Source: Zoogloeaceae bacterium (GTDB lineage: Bacteria; Pseudomonadota; Gammaproteobacteria; Burkholderiales; Rhodocyclaceae). From it: a stretch of DNA of 64,000 nucleotides. The stretch covers positions 38,806-102,805 of the forward strand of contig JACKMC010000014.1 in NCBI GenBank assembly GCA_024235595.1, in the 5' to 3' direction. The notes under the pieces were generated by a model. The model did no database searches, was not told where the DNA came from, and saw nothing but the letters and a program-made list of their open reading frames with translations. This document shows positions 53,879 through 63,400 of the stretch, one piece after another (the first letter of the stretch is position 1; the number at the start of each line of letters is the position of its first letter). The position numbers and the translations under genes were made by a program.

Positions 53879-55261
53879 TCAGACCATGTCTTGCGGTCTC
53901 ACCCAGCGATCGAACTCGGCCTCGTCGAGATAGCCCAAAGCCAGAGCCGCCTCGCGCAGCGTGGTGCCTTCATGGTGCGCTCGCTTTGCGATTTCAGCCG
54001 CGCGGTCGTACCCCACATGCGGTGCCAGCGCGGTGACAAGCATCAACGAGCGATCAAGCAATTCGGCCAGGCGCTCCGGCCGCGGCTCGATTCCCGCTGC
54101 ACAATGATGCTCGAAGCTCGAACAACCGTCGGCCAACAGGCGCAGGCTCTGCAGAAAGGCGTCGGCGATCACCGGCTTGTAGACATTGAGCTCGAAGTTG
54201 CCGCTGGCGCCGGCGAAGTTGATCGTGGCGTCGTTGCCCAGCACCCGCGCGCAGATCATCGTCAGCGCCTCGGCCTGGGTCGGATTGACCTTGCCCGGCA
54301 TGATCGAGCTGCCTGGCTCGTTCTCCGGTATGCTGATTTCGCCGATCCCGCAGCGCGGACCGCTCGCCAGCCAGCGGATATCGTTGGCGATCTTGTGCAG
54401 CGCCGCGGCAAGGGTCTTCAGCGCACCATGGGCCGCCACGAGCGCCTCGTGACCGGCCAGTGCCGCAAATTTGTTCGCGGCACTCTCAAAGGGCAAGCCG
54501 AGTTCGCCGGCGAGACCTGCCGCGACTGCCTCGCCGAAACCTTTGGGCGCGTTCAGTCCGGTTCCCACCGCCGTGCCGCCGATGGCAAGGGAGTGAAGCC
54601 CTGGCAAAGTCGACTCCAGATGCTCACGGCAGTAGTCGAGTTGGGCCACATAGCCCGAGAACTCCTGCCCCAGGCTCAGTGGCGTTGCGTCCTGCAGGTG
54701 CGTCCTGCCAATCTTGAGCAGGTCGCGAAACGCCCGCGCTTTTCGATCCAGCGTGGTTCGCAGACGATCTAGCGCAGGCAGCATCGAATCGCGGATTTCG
54801 AGCGCGGCCGCGACATGCATTGCAGTAGGATACACATCGTTGGAGGATTGCCCGCGGTTCACATCGTCGTTGGGATGGACCAGCCGGCCCTCTCCGCGCA
54901 CGCCGCCGAGCAACTCGGAGGCGCGGTTGGCGAGAACCTCGTTCATGTTCATGTTGCTCTGCGTACCCGATCCGGTCTGCCACACCGAGAGAGGAAATTC
55001 GTCGCCATGCCGGCCATCGAGAATCTCGCGCGCCGCACGAACGATCGCATCGGCCTTGCCGGTCTCGAGCAGGCCCAGGTTCGCATTGACTTGCGCCGCA
55101 ACGAGCTTCACGCTCGCCAACGCCATCAGCAAGGGGGGCGGCATCGTTTCGCTCGAGATCGCGAAGTGTTCGAGAGAGCGCTGCGTCTGCGCACCCCAGA
55201 GATGATCCGCCGGGACCTCGATTTCTCCAAAGCTGTCCTTTTCGATACGCACCTTGTCCAT
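53879..55261 (-). CDS. fumC: Class II fumarate hydratase
   Basis: Iron-independent fumarase interconverting fumarate and malate in the TCA cycle. 460 residues from the ATG at 55261, preceded by GTGGAGGGC; the start five codons upstream is rejected for lack of a site. Signatures are WGAQTQRSLEHF, GSGTQSNMNMNEV, GRTHLQDATPLSLGQEF, and the catalytic loop GSSIMPGKVNPTQAE. FumC is oxidant-resistant, unlike Fe-S fumarases. Convergent with trhP, 12 bases apart. Confidence 0.96.
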   Translation of the reverse strand: MDKVRIEKDSFGEIEVPADHLWGAQTQRSLEHFAISSETMPPPLLMALASVKLVAAQVNANLGLLETGKADAIVRAAREILDGRHGDEFPLSVWQTGSGTQSNMNMNEVLANRASELLGGVRGEGRLVHPNDDVNRGQSSNDVYPTAMHVAAALEIRDSMLPALDRLRTTLDRKARAFRDLLKIGRTHLQDATPLSLGQEFSGYVAQLDYCREHLESTLPGLHSLAIGGTAVGTGLNAPKGFGEAVAAGLAGELGLPFESAANKFAALAGHEALVAAHGALKTLAAALHKIANDIRWLASGPRCGIGEISIPENEPGSSIMPGKVNPTQAEALTMICARVLGNDATINFAGASGNFELNVYKPVIADAFLQSLRLLADGCSSFEHHCAAGIEPRPERLAELLDRSLMLVTALAPHVGYDRAAEIAKRAHHEGTTLREAALALGYLDEAEFDRWVRPQDMV

Positions 55262-55350
55262 CTGGACGCCCTCCACGAAAATTCAACTCACCTCACTGTG
55301 ATCGGCTACGCATTGCAGCGTTCCGCTGGCGCTATGCGTAGCCGGCAAAA

Positions 55351-55378
55351 ACAAAGGCCCGCCAAGGCGGGCCTTTGT
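55351..55378 (-). terminator. Intrinsic terminator of the TolC-family gene
   Basis: ACAAAGGCCCGCC-AA-GGCGGGCCTTTGT is a perfect 13-base inverted repeat, and on the minus strand the stem ends in a TTTTGT... T-rich tail. It is 17 bases after the stop of the 55396 gene. Confidence 0.85.
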
Positions 55379-55395
55379 CTGGCGGTGGCGGAAAT

Positions 55396-57210
55396 TCAAC
55401 GCGCGGACTCGCGAACGATTTTCCACACCCCCGATTCGCGTACCCATTCGAGGCGCTTGATCACTTCATCCGTGTAGTCCGCCGAAGTGTAGCCCTGCCG
55501 GAACTCGGTGACTGCGGAATTAGCGCCGCGCGCCTCGACCGTGATATCGCCGAGCTTGAGTTCGATCGGACCGGGCTTGCCAACGTAGCCGCGGCGCGCC
55601 TTTTCCCATGCTGCGCGGCTGCGATTGTCCTCAGGCTTGAAATCCGCCGCGTAGAAATCGAGATAGGCATCGATCCGCTTGCCCTGCCACGCCTGTGCCC
55701 ACTCCCTGACACGCAGCGACAGCGCATCCGAGACCGCCGAAGTCGGCTTTTCTATTGCTACCGGCAGCGCCGAAATCGGTTTCGCAGCGGCGGCGAGCGC
55801 GGCCTTGTCAAAACTCACCTGGAGCGGCCCGGTAGCAGGACAAGCCGTGGCGGGATCGATACCTTCGCGATCCTGCCCCAGTTCCGCCAAGGTCGGCAGG
55901 TCAGCTCGGACCAGCTCGAGCTTTTGCAACAGCCCGCCCATTCCGGCAACCGTGCGAGCCTCGGCCACCTGCCGGTCGTACACGGCGTTGGTGTATGCGC
56001 GGCGGGCCTGAAAGTATTCATTCTCGGTATCGAGCAGGTCAAGCAAGGTCCGCTGCCCAATCTCGAACTGGCGACGATAGGCCTCGCGCGCCTTCTCGAT
56101 GGAAAGCTGGTGCTGGTTCAGGTAGCGAAGCTGTTCACCCAGACGGCCGATATCGTTATAGGCGATGGCCAGTGTCTGGCGGATGTCGCGACAGCTCTTG
56201 TCGCGCAGGTCCTTCGCTTCATTGAGACGCTCGGCGTACTGGCGTTTCAAGGCGCGGTCCGATCCGCCATTGAAGAGGTTGTAGTTGAGGACCAGTTCGA
56301 TGACGCGGTCCGCACTGCGGCCATCGACACCGTCGAGATTTCTCACTACGCTCTGGCTGGCACGCAGATCGATGCGCGGTTGGAATCTGGAGTCGGTCCC
56401 CTGCGCCTCGGCCTGCGCCGCACGGACGTTCTCGACAGCGGCGTTAAAGGCCGGACTGCCCTGATAGGCCAGCATCAGGGCATCGGAGATCGAGGGCGGA
56501 AGGCCGTTGGTATCGAGCGTCGCGGGGACAAGGTCTTCGGCAGGCAACTCGCCCACCACGCGCTGATAGCGCGCACTCACATCATGGAGATTGCTGGCCT
56601 CGGTGAGCAGGTTCGACTCAGACAGCGCCAGGCGACCGGTTGCCTGCTCGAGGTCAACCCGGCGACCCACTCCAGCACGCACCCGCTCCTCGATCTGGTC
56701 GAAGACCTGCTTGTGCTGGACGTAGTTTTCCTTGGCGAGCGAAACGAGGTCGCGATAGCGCTGCACATCCTGATATGCGCGATACGCCTCGAACGCCGTG
56801 CTCTCGGCGCCATCGAGCAATTCGTAGTAGCGCGCCAGCTTGGCGTAGCCGAGTTTTTCAACTTCGGAGCGCGTCGCGAAGCCGTCATACAACATCTGGT
56901 TGAGCGACAACGTCCCACCGCGCCGGGTGTAGTCCGCGTCCGCCACATCGGGAACCTCACTGTGCTCGCGCCCAATGCCGGCGGTAAGGTCCACTCGCGG
57001 ATAGAAGCCGCCACGCGCCACGCCCTGTTCCTCGACGGAAGCCCGGAACGCGTGCCAAAGAGCCTGCACCTCGGGGTTGGAGCCAATGGCCCGCGACACC
57101 GCTTCCTTCACATTGATGGCTGGTTGTGCGTTCGGCAGCTGCGTTTGCGCCACCACTGGCGAGAGCCAAGTGCTCATCAAGGCGACCAGCAGCGCTTTGG
57201 GGAAGGTCAT
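55396..57210 (-). CDS. TolC-family outer-membrane export protein (LapE-like) with extra C-terminal domain
   Basis: 604 residues. A signal peptide (MTFPKALLVALMSTWLSPVVAQ) precedes two OEP repeats of a TolC trimeric channel-tunnel (VKEAVSRAIGSNPEVQALW; LRYLNQHQLSIEKAREAYRRQFEIGQRTLLDLLDTENE and YTNAVYDRQVAEARTVAGMG regions). TolC proteins usually stop near 450-490 residues; here ~105 more (VREWAQAWQGKRIDAYLDFY ... VRESGVWKIVRESAR) form an NTF2-like/Cds6-type domain that is expected to be periplasmic. It lies next to lapG-lapD and the giant adhesin, so it should be the outer-membrane pore of the adhesin's type I secretion system. Confidence 0.88.
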   Translation of the reverse strand: MTFPKALLVALMSTWLSPVVAQTQLPNAQPAINVKEAVSRAIGSNPEVQALWHAFRASVEEQGVARGGFYPRVDLTAGIGREHSEVPDVADADYTRRGGTLSLNQMLYDGFATRSEVEKLGYAKLARYYELLDGAESTAFEAYRAYQDVQRYRDLVSLAKENYVQHKQVFDQIEERVRAGVGRRVDLEQATGRLALSESNLLTEASNLHDVSARYQRVVGELPAEDLVPATLDTNGLPPSISDALMLAYQGSPAFNAAVENVRAAQAEAQGTDSRFQPRIDLRASQSVVRNLDGVDGRSADRVIELVLNYNLFNGGSDRALKRQYAERLNEAKDLRDKSCRDIRQTLAIAYNDIGRLGEQLRYLNQHQLSIEKAREAYRRQFEIGQRTLLDLLDTENEYFQARRAYTNAVYDRQVAEARTVAGMGGLLQKLELVRADLPTLAELGQDREGIDPATACPATGPLQVSFDKAALAAAAKPISALPVAIEKPTSAVSDALSLRVREWAQAWQGKRIDAYLDFYAADFKPEDNRSRAAWEKARRGYVGKPGPIELKLGDITVEARGANSAVTEFRQGYTSADYTDEVIKRLEWVRESGVWKIVRESAR

Positions 57211-57397
57211 TTCTCAAGTCCTAGGTTGATCGGCCGATAAATCGACATTGACACGGCATGTTCCTGCACGCCCCGGATGTTAAACCAGCCCAGTGCGACT
57301 CTTGGACAAATACTGTGAATTCGGGCGGAAATATTTCACTTGCGCAAGTAGGCAGGATATACGGCCAGATTGCTGACGCTGGCATCGAAACCCTTCC

Positions 57398-58084
57398 ATG
57401 CATTTGAGAATAACCCATTGCGCTGCGTGGTTTGGCACACTCACGTGCACTTTGGGCCTGCTCATGCTTTTTGGCAGTGTATTGGCAGCCCCGTACTATG
57501 ACCGAATGCAATCGATCGGCGCAAGCCGCTATGGCGAAGCGGGCCGGGAGTCGGTTCGCGCCTGGCAAAGGCTCATCGATGAATCGGCAGGTGAACTCGA
57601 AGGCGTGAAGCTCAAGCGGGCCAACGATTTCTTCAACCGGCGGCTGCGATTTGCCGATGACACAGAAATCTGGGGCGAGCCGGACTACTGGGCGACGGTG
57701 CTCGAAACGCTTGGGCGTGGCGCCGGCGACTGCGAGGATTTCAGTATCGCCAAATATGTCACGCTCAAGGCGATGGGGGTTCCGGAGGATCGCATGCGGC
57801 TGATATACGTCAGGGCGCAACTTGGGGGGCCCTATAGTCGGCTGACCCAGGCTCATATGGTGCTGGGCTACTATCCGGCACCCGACACGGAGCCCCTGGT
57901 GCTCGACAACCTCATTGCCGAGATCCGACCGGCAGCAAGCCGGAGCGATCTCTTTCCTGTTTTCAGCTTCAACGCCAAGGGGCTCTGGGTGGGTGGCGGC
58001 ACCGCACCCGCCGCGAGCCCCTCCACGCGACTTTCGCGCTGGCGCGATGTCCTCGCCAGAATGCGTGTGGAGGGTCTCGAATGA
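57398..58084 (+). CDS. lapG: Periplasmic adhesin-releasing cysteine protease LapG
   Basis: 228 residues with an N-terminal signal segment (LGLLMLFGSVLA). Bacterial transglutaminase-like cysteine protease (BTLCP) fold: catalytic Cys112 in GAGDCEDFS, His153 in QAHMVLGY and Asp170 in LVLDNLI. LapG cuts the N-terminal retention module of LapA-type adhesins and frees them from the cell surface; LapD holds it back at high c-di-GMP. lapD starts 28 bases later. Its target site in the adhesin would be outside this window. Confidence 0.93.
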   Translation: MHLRITHCAAWFGTLTCTLGLLMLFGSVLAAPYYDRMQSIGASRYGEAGRESVRAWQRLIDESAGELEGVKLKRANDFFNRRLRFADDTEIWGEPDYWATVLETLGRGAGDCEDFSIAKYVTLKAMGVPEDRMRLIYVRAQLGGPYSRLTQAHMVLGYYPAPDTEPLVLDNLIAEIRPAASRSDLFPVFSFNAKGLWVGGGTAPAASPSTRLSRWRDVLARMRVEGLE

Positions 58085-58112
58085 AAGCGCAGAACGACTC
58101 GAGGAAATTATC

Positions 58113-60020
58113 ATGTCCCTGATCAGGCAACTCTGGATCGCGATAGCGGTTGTCACCTTGCTGGCATTCAGCGGCAGTCTGGTGCTGAGCACCTTGTCAG
58201 CGCGCCAGTATCTTGAAGAACAGTTGCGCCTCAAGAATGTGGACAATGCGACTTCACTGGCATTATCGATGTCGCAGCTACCAAAAGACCCGGTCACCAT
58301 CGACTTGCTGCTGGCGGCGCAGTTCGATGCCGGACACTACCAGTACATCCGCGTGACCAGCCCCGACGGCAAGGTGGTCGCGTCACGCGAGAGCAGCGCA
58401 TCGGCACCGCAGGCGCCGGCCTGGTTCATGGCGCTGGCGCCCATCGAGGTATCGGAAGGCACCGCCCAGGTACAGGACGGCTGGCGCCAGTTTGGCACGC
58501 TGAGCCTCAAGAGCCATAGCGGCTTTGCCTATCGCAGCCTGTGGCACGGCACACTTGAATTGCTGCTGTGGTTCGCGACCGGAGCGACGCTTTGCGGAAT
58601 TCTCGGCACAGCATTGCTGAAACGGCTGCTGGCACCACTGCAAAGCGTGGTCGAGCACGCCAAGGCGATCGGCGAGCGCCGCTTCATTACCACCCCGGAA
58701 TCCTCAACCACCGAGTTCCGCACCGTGGTCGCCGCAATGAACCAGCTTTCCTTACGGGTCGGCAGCATGCTGGCCGAGGAGAGCGCGCGGCTCGAGGCCT
58801 TGCGCGTTCAGACTCAGCACGACGCGGTCACCGGGGTGCTCAACCGCAGCCATTTCCTGAACATCGTCGATGAGGCGCTCGAGAGCGAAAATGCGCCGGC
58901 GGGCGGCCTGCTCGCAATGATCAGGATGCCGGAGTTGGCCGACCTGAACCGCGAGATCGGGCGGGACACCGTGGACGCGATTCTGCAAAACCTCGCCTCC
59001 GCCCTCGCCGCCTTCGGCGGCACCCACCAGGGGTGGGCCGTAGGGCGCCTGAACGGTTCGGACTTCGCCCTTCTAGCACCCGATACGCGACCGGGCGACG
59101 AACTTCCGCTGCGCCTGGCCGAAGCGGTCAACCTTGCGGTTGGCGAGCACATGCGCGGAGCAGGCCTGCAGATGTCGATCGGCCTGGCAAGCTACCGGCG
59201 CGGCGACACCCTGTCGCAACTTCTCTCGCACGCCGATCTGGCGCTCTCGAAGGCCATTGCCCAGGGCAAGAGTCCGGTTCTAGAGGCCGTCAATGCGGTT
59301 TTGCATCCGGTGACCGACCTTGCCGGATGGCGCGACAGGCTCGGCGCTGCACTCGACGCCAAGCGCCTTACATTGCGCACCTTCCCTGTAAAGGACAACC
59401 GTGGAGAACTGCTGCATCGGGAAGCGCCGGTGCGCCTGCGCCTCGAACGCGACGGAGAATGGCTGTGTGCCGGCGAGTTCATGAACTGGGCCGCGCGTGC
59501 CGGCCTGCTCGAAAGAATCGACTTGATGGTGCTGGAGGTGGCGCTAGAGAACATGAGAAAGCACTCCGAGCCACTATGCATCAACGTGTCGTCTGAATCC
59601 ATGTGCAACGCCGCAAGTCTGGCACGCTTCCAGGCTCTGCTGGCTGCGGAACCTGCGCTCTGTGCACGCCTGTGGATAGATCTGCCGGAAGCCGCCGCAT
59701 ACAACCACGTGGGCGCCTTCCGCACCTTCTGCACCGAACTGAAGCGCCTGGGTTGCAAAATCGGCCTTGAGCACGTCGGACAGTATGTGGGCCGGATCGG
59801 TGATCTAAGCGACGTCGGACTGGACTATCTGAAGATCGCGCGCTCGATCACTCGCGGCGTCGCCGATAACAGTGGCAACCAGGCTTTCCTGAGGGGCCTG
59901 GCCACCATTGCGCACGCGATGGGCATGAGGGTCATTGCCGAGGGGGTGGGCTCCGAGAGTGAGGCCAGGATGTTGATTTCGCTCGGCATGGACGGGGTAA
60001 CCGGCCCAGGCATCGATTGA
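58113..60020 (+). CDS. lapD: c-di-GMP receptor LapD (degenerate GGDEF-EAL, inside-out signalling)
   Basis: 635 residues from the ATG at 58113. Two membrane helices (~residues 10-28 and ~150-172) bracket the periplasmic LapD/MoxY-N-type output domain that binds LapG; a HAMP domain follows. The GGDEF site is degraded to LNGSDF, and the EAL site reads HREAP, so neither cyclase nor phosphodiesterase activity is expected; the C-terminal DYLKIARSI and DGVTGPGI segments keep the EAL fold for ligand binding. High c-di-GMP makes LapD sequester LapG and keeps the adhesin on the surface. Confidence 0.93.
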   Translation: MSLIRQLWIAIAVVTLLAFSGSLVLSTLSARQYLEEQLRLKNVDNATSLALSMSQLPKDPVTIDLLLAAQFDAGHYQYIRVTSPDGKVVASRESSASAPQAPAWFMALAPIEVSEGTAQVQDGWRQFGTLSLKSHSGFAYRSLWHGTLELLLWFATGATLCGILGTALLKRLLAPLQSVVEHAKAIGERRFITTPESSTTEFRTVVAAMNQLSLRVGSMLAEESARLEALRVQTQHDAVTGVLNRSHFLNIVDEALESENAPAGGLLAMIRMPELADLNREIGRDTVDAILQNLASALAAFGGTHQGWAVGRLNGSDFALLAPDTRPGDELPLRLAEAVNLAVGEHMRGAGLQMSIGLASYRRGDTLSQLLSHADLALSKAIAQGKSPVLEAVNAVLHPVTDLAGWRDRLGAALDAKRLTLRTFPVKDNRGELLHREAPVRLRLERDGEWLCAGEFMNWAARAGLLERIDLMVLEVALENMRKHSEPLCINVSSESMCNAASLARFQALLAAEPALCARLWIDLPEAAAYNHVGAFRTFCTELKRLGCKIGLEHVGQYVGRIGDLSDVGLDYLKIARSITRGVADNSGNQAFLRGLATIAHAMGMRVIAEGVGSESEARMLISLGMDGVTGPGID

Positions 60021-60086
60021 ACCCCACGGCGGAATGAACCGGGGCCCCGGCCTCGCGGCGACGCCCCCAACCACCAGCGTGCTCAG

Positions 60087-60410
60087 TCAGAAGACTTCGT
60101 CGCTTCCGTCGAGCAGGTGAAGCGCACCAATGACGTGGCGCATGCTGCGACGCTCGAGGAGCTTCTCCTGCGCGGCGTCAGGGAAGTCGGTGAAACGCAC
60201 GACATCACGCGCGATGAGCAGATCGATGAGATCCTCGAGCACCCGCACCAGTCGCATATCGGACTGCTCGAACCCTCCGCCAGACCCCTGCAGGCCGCGC
60301 AGGAAGGAAACCAACTGCGGATCGTCACGTTCGCACGCCTCGAAACCGGGCTCGGCATCGAGGCTGACCGCACTTATCCTGCCGCTCTCATCGCGAGACA
60401 CGAAGGGCAT
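60087..60410 (-). CDS. Small conserved protein linked to Lap adhesin loci
   Basis: 107 residues. The ATG at 60410 (MPFVSRDESGRI) has AGGGAG eight bases before it; two further ATGs upstream are too close to the site or lack one. The family is often misnamed tryptophan-synthase-beta-like; it has no such fold. It shows a polar N-terminus, then DDPQLVSFLRGL, and a conserved helical part DMRLVRVLEDLIDLLIARDVVRFTDFP, with the end HVIGALHLLDGSDEVF. Cytoplasmic by sequence. It follows the adhesin gene on the same strand after 45 bases and converges on lapD. Function unknown. Confidence 0.75.
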   Translation of the reverse strand: MPFVSRDESGRISAVSLDAEPGFEACERDDPQLVSFLRGLQGSGGGFEQSDMRLVRVLEDLIDLLIARDVVRFTDFPDAAQEKLLERRSMRHVIGALHLLDGSDEVF

Positions 60411-60427
60411 CGTCATTCTCCCTGGCC

Positions 60428-60449
60428 GGGGGCCCCGCAAGAGGCCCCC
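60428..60449 (-). other. Hairpin between the adhesin and the small protein gene
   Basis: GGGGGCC (60428-60434) and GGCCCCC (60443-60449) form a seven-base-pair stem with an eight-base loop, directly after the adhesin stop. No U-tract on the minus strand; it may weaken rather than stop transcription into the small gene. Confidence 0.4.
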
Positions 60450-60455
60450 TCGCCA

Positions 60456-63400
60456 TCAGTCCGTTATCAACTTGCCCTTCGAGAGCAGATCCTGGATGAC
60501 TTGTTGGTCCGAACTCAAGCCCCCCGAGAACAGATCCACCCCGTCAAGCGTTATCGACACGTCTTCGCGCCCAGGGGTATAGCCACCGTTGAACCCACCG
60601 TTGCTGCTGACATGCACGACGGTGCCCGCAGCCGTCGACTCGAAGTGCAGATAGTTGAGCAGATTGCCACTATCCGTGCCCTGGATCTCGCCCTGCAGCA
60701 GATCGCGCAGATCGAGTTGGTCACCACCCGGCGAAACATCGAAGTCGGTAACGTGATCCATTGCAGGAGAACCGCTGGTACTGCGGTCGGCCAGGGCCCA
60801 CTTGAACACATCGGAGCCCAGGCCGCCGGTAAGCTGATCCTCACCCGCGCCACCACTGAGAATGTCGTTGCCATCCCCGCCGTCGAGCAGGTCTGAACCC
60901 GCACCACCCACGAGATGATCGTGACCGGCACCACCGACGAGGGTGTCATTGCCATCGCCGCCCTCGAGGATGTCGTTTCCGGTGCCACCGTTCAGGATGT
61001 CGTTTCCATCCAGACCCACGAGCCGGTCATTGCCGGCGGTACCGGTCAGGGTATCGGCCGAATCGCTCCCGACAATGGTGTTGTCGATGGTCTGCAGGGT
61101 CAGCGTGGCGCTCGAGCTGTCGCCATCGACGTCGGTAAGCGTGTAGCCGATTTCCACAGGTGCGATCGGCGTGGCTGCCGAGTCGAGCAGAACCGGTTCA
61201 TAGCTGACGCTGCTGATGGCTGAGTATGCACCGCTGCTCGCGGTGATCTCGATCCGCCCGACATTGCTGTATTCCGCCGGCAGAGAGACCGGTGCCTCCG
61301 AGTAGCTGTAGAACTGCCCCAGCAGGCTACCGTCGATGTGATACACCGAGTAGGTCAGCGCGTAGACCGTGCCCGAAGTACTATAGGCCAGATTGCTATA
61401 GGTGTTGCTATTCGTCGGATCGATCACGATGTTGTTCACACCGTAGGGATAGAGGGTCCGGCTGAACGTCAGCACCAGCGTCTCGAGGCTGTCGATGCGC
61501 TGGCTGCTGTCGCCCGATGACACTGCCGCACCGCCACTGCTGGTCCGTCGCACCCCTGCATCGTCGGTCGTGGAATCACGCGCGACACCCGTGAGTGTAA
61601 TCCCGCCAACTGTCAGGCTCGTGCCGCTCTGGTTGGCCCCGGTGAAGGTCGCGGTTACCTGCGCACCACTGAGACTCGAAGGCAGATCGGCATCGGCCGG
61701 CCGATATTCATAGTAACCCTGGCTATTGAATACCAGGCTGCTGCCGTCCGAGTCGTGAGTCCAGGTCAGCTGCCCGCCGCTGATCGCGTAGGTATAGCCT
61801 GCGCCGCTGCCGCTGGAATCGACGGTCAGATCATAGTTCTGCCCAAGGAAGGTGATCGCACTCACCTGGGCGCCGTCAGGCGTCTGGTCCACACCGCTAC
61901 CTTGCGGCGCGAACTCCAGCAGGTCGGTGCCAAGCGCGAGCCCTCCGTCGGTACCAAGCCCACTGATGACGTTGCCCTGGAACGTGGTGTGGTTCGCGAA
62001 CAGGGTATCCGTATCGTCATTGGCAACCGGCTTCCCGTCGACCACGTTGAAGCTTACGCGGGTCGGCGCGGTGGTATCGCCGTCACCGTCACGGGCTACG
62101 AATACCACATCGAAACTGTCGCCCTGCGAGGCGAGTCCGCCCGTGTAGTACGTATAGTCGCCGGTCGAAAAGTTGAAGGTAAGCGTGCCGAAATTGAATC
62201 CCTCTCCCACATCGAGGGTCAGCAGATCGCCCGCCGGAATCGCAGCCAGGAAGCTCGCATCATGGGAGATCTGTCCAGTCGCCCCGTCGTACGAAAAGGT
62301 CACGTTCTGGTCGGGCGTGCCATCGCCATTGCTGTCGAGCTGGATTTGGATAGTCTGCACATTGCCACCATCCGCACCCAGCATGCTTCCTACATTTCCC
62401 GCGCCAACCAAGTTGCCACCCACCGCAACCGGCACCGTAGAGAGAAGCGTATCTGCAAGCTGGTTAAGGTCCGGAACAATGATCGCAGGATCTTCGGCAC
62501 CGCTCAGGTCTGCATCGACGTTATGGATGGCATCAAGGAAGGTGGTGTCGGCGATGCCGGTGCCGATTCCAACGCCGTACGACTTGACATTGTTGCTTGC
62601 CAGGAAGCTGTCATAGCCCGATGCACCAACCGGGTCCGTAATATTGCCAACCGAGGGCACGCCGTCAGAAATGAAGTACACCAGGTTCTCGACCGACGGA
62701 TCCACTGTGCCAAGTGCGGTCTGGGTCGAATTCAGCGCAGCTTCGTAGTTCGTTCCACCCGAACCGCTCATGCTGTTGATCGCGGCGATCACGGCGTCCT
62801 TGTCACTAAAGGCGACGTTGCCGTTGAGAATGGTCGCAGAGCTCGAGAACTCGATGAGCTTGACCGTCACATTCTGGCCCTGATTGAAGTAGGCTTCGAC
62901 GAGTTCGATCATGGCCTGTTTTGCCAGGTCCAAGCGTGTTGAAATCGTTACCGATCCATCGTCGTTGATCTCGCGAACTTCGCCACCGGCGCTCGCCGCG
63001 GTCATACTTCCAGAGACATCTAGTACCAGCACCAGATTGTAGTCGGGCACTGCGGTTTCGATGACATTCACGGCGCGATCGTTCGAAAGCGGCGCATCAT
63101 CGACGACGTTCACCCGCAAAGCCGCCGACGTGAGATTTGACGTGTAGTTGAACACCTCGGTAACACCCAGATCATCCGACGCCGCGCTATTGTCGGCCGC
63201 AGCATTGAGCGTATAGGTGTAATCGCCTGCGCCCGAACCAGCCACATCGACAATCAGCTTGCCAAGCGAAGTTGTCACCCCGATATAGCCACTCCTGCTG
63301 TCCGTATCGTTCGCGCTGCCGTCGGTAATGCTGTTAATGCTGCTGATCGAGGTACCGCCACCATCGTTGGCAAGCAGATTGCCGCTTGCCGTGCGGGTGC

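Noticed and set aside
60039..60050. CCGGGGCCCCGG palindrome between lapD and the small protein gene
   Set aside because: A 12-base GC palindrome without loop room or U-tract is expected now and then in DNA this rich in GC; no function can be supported.
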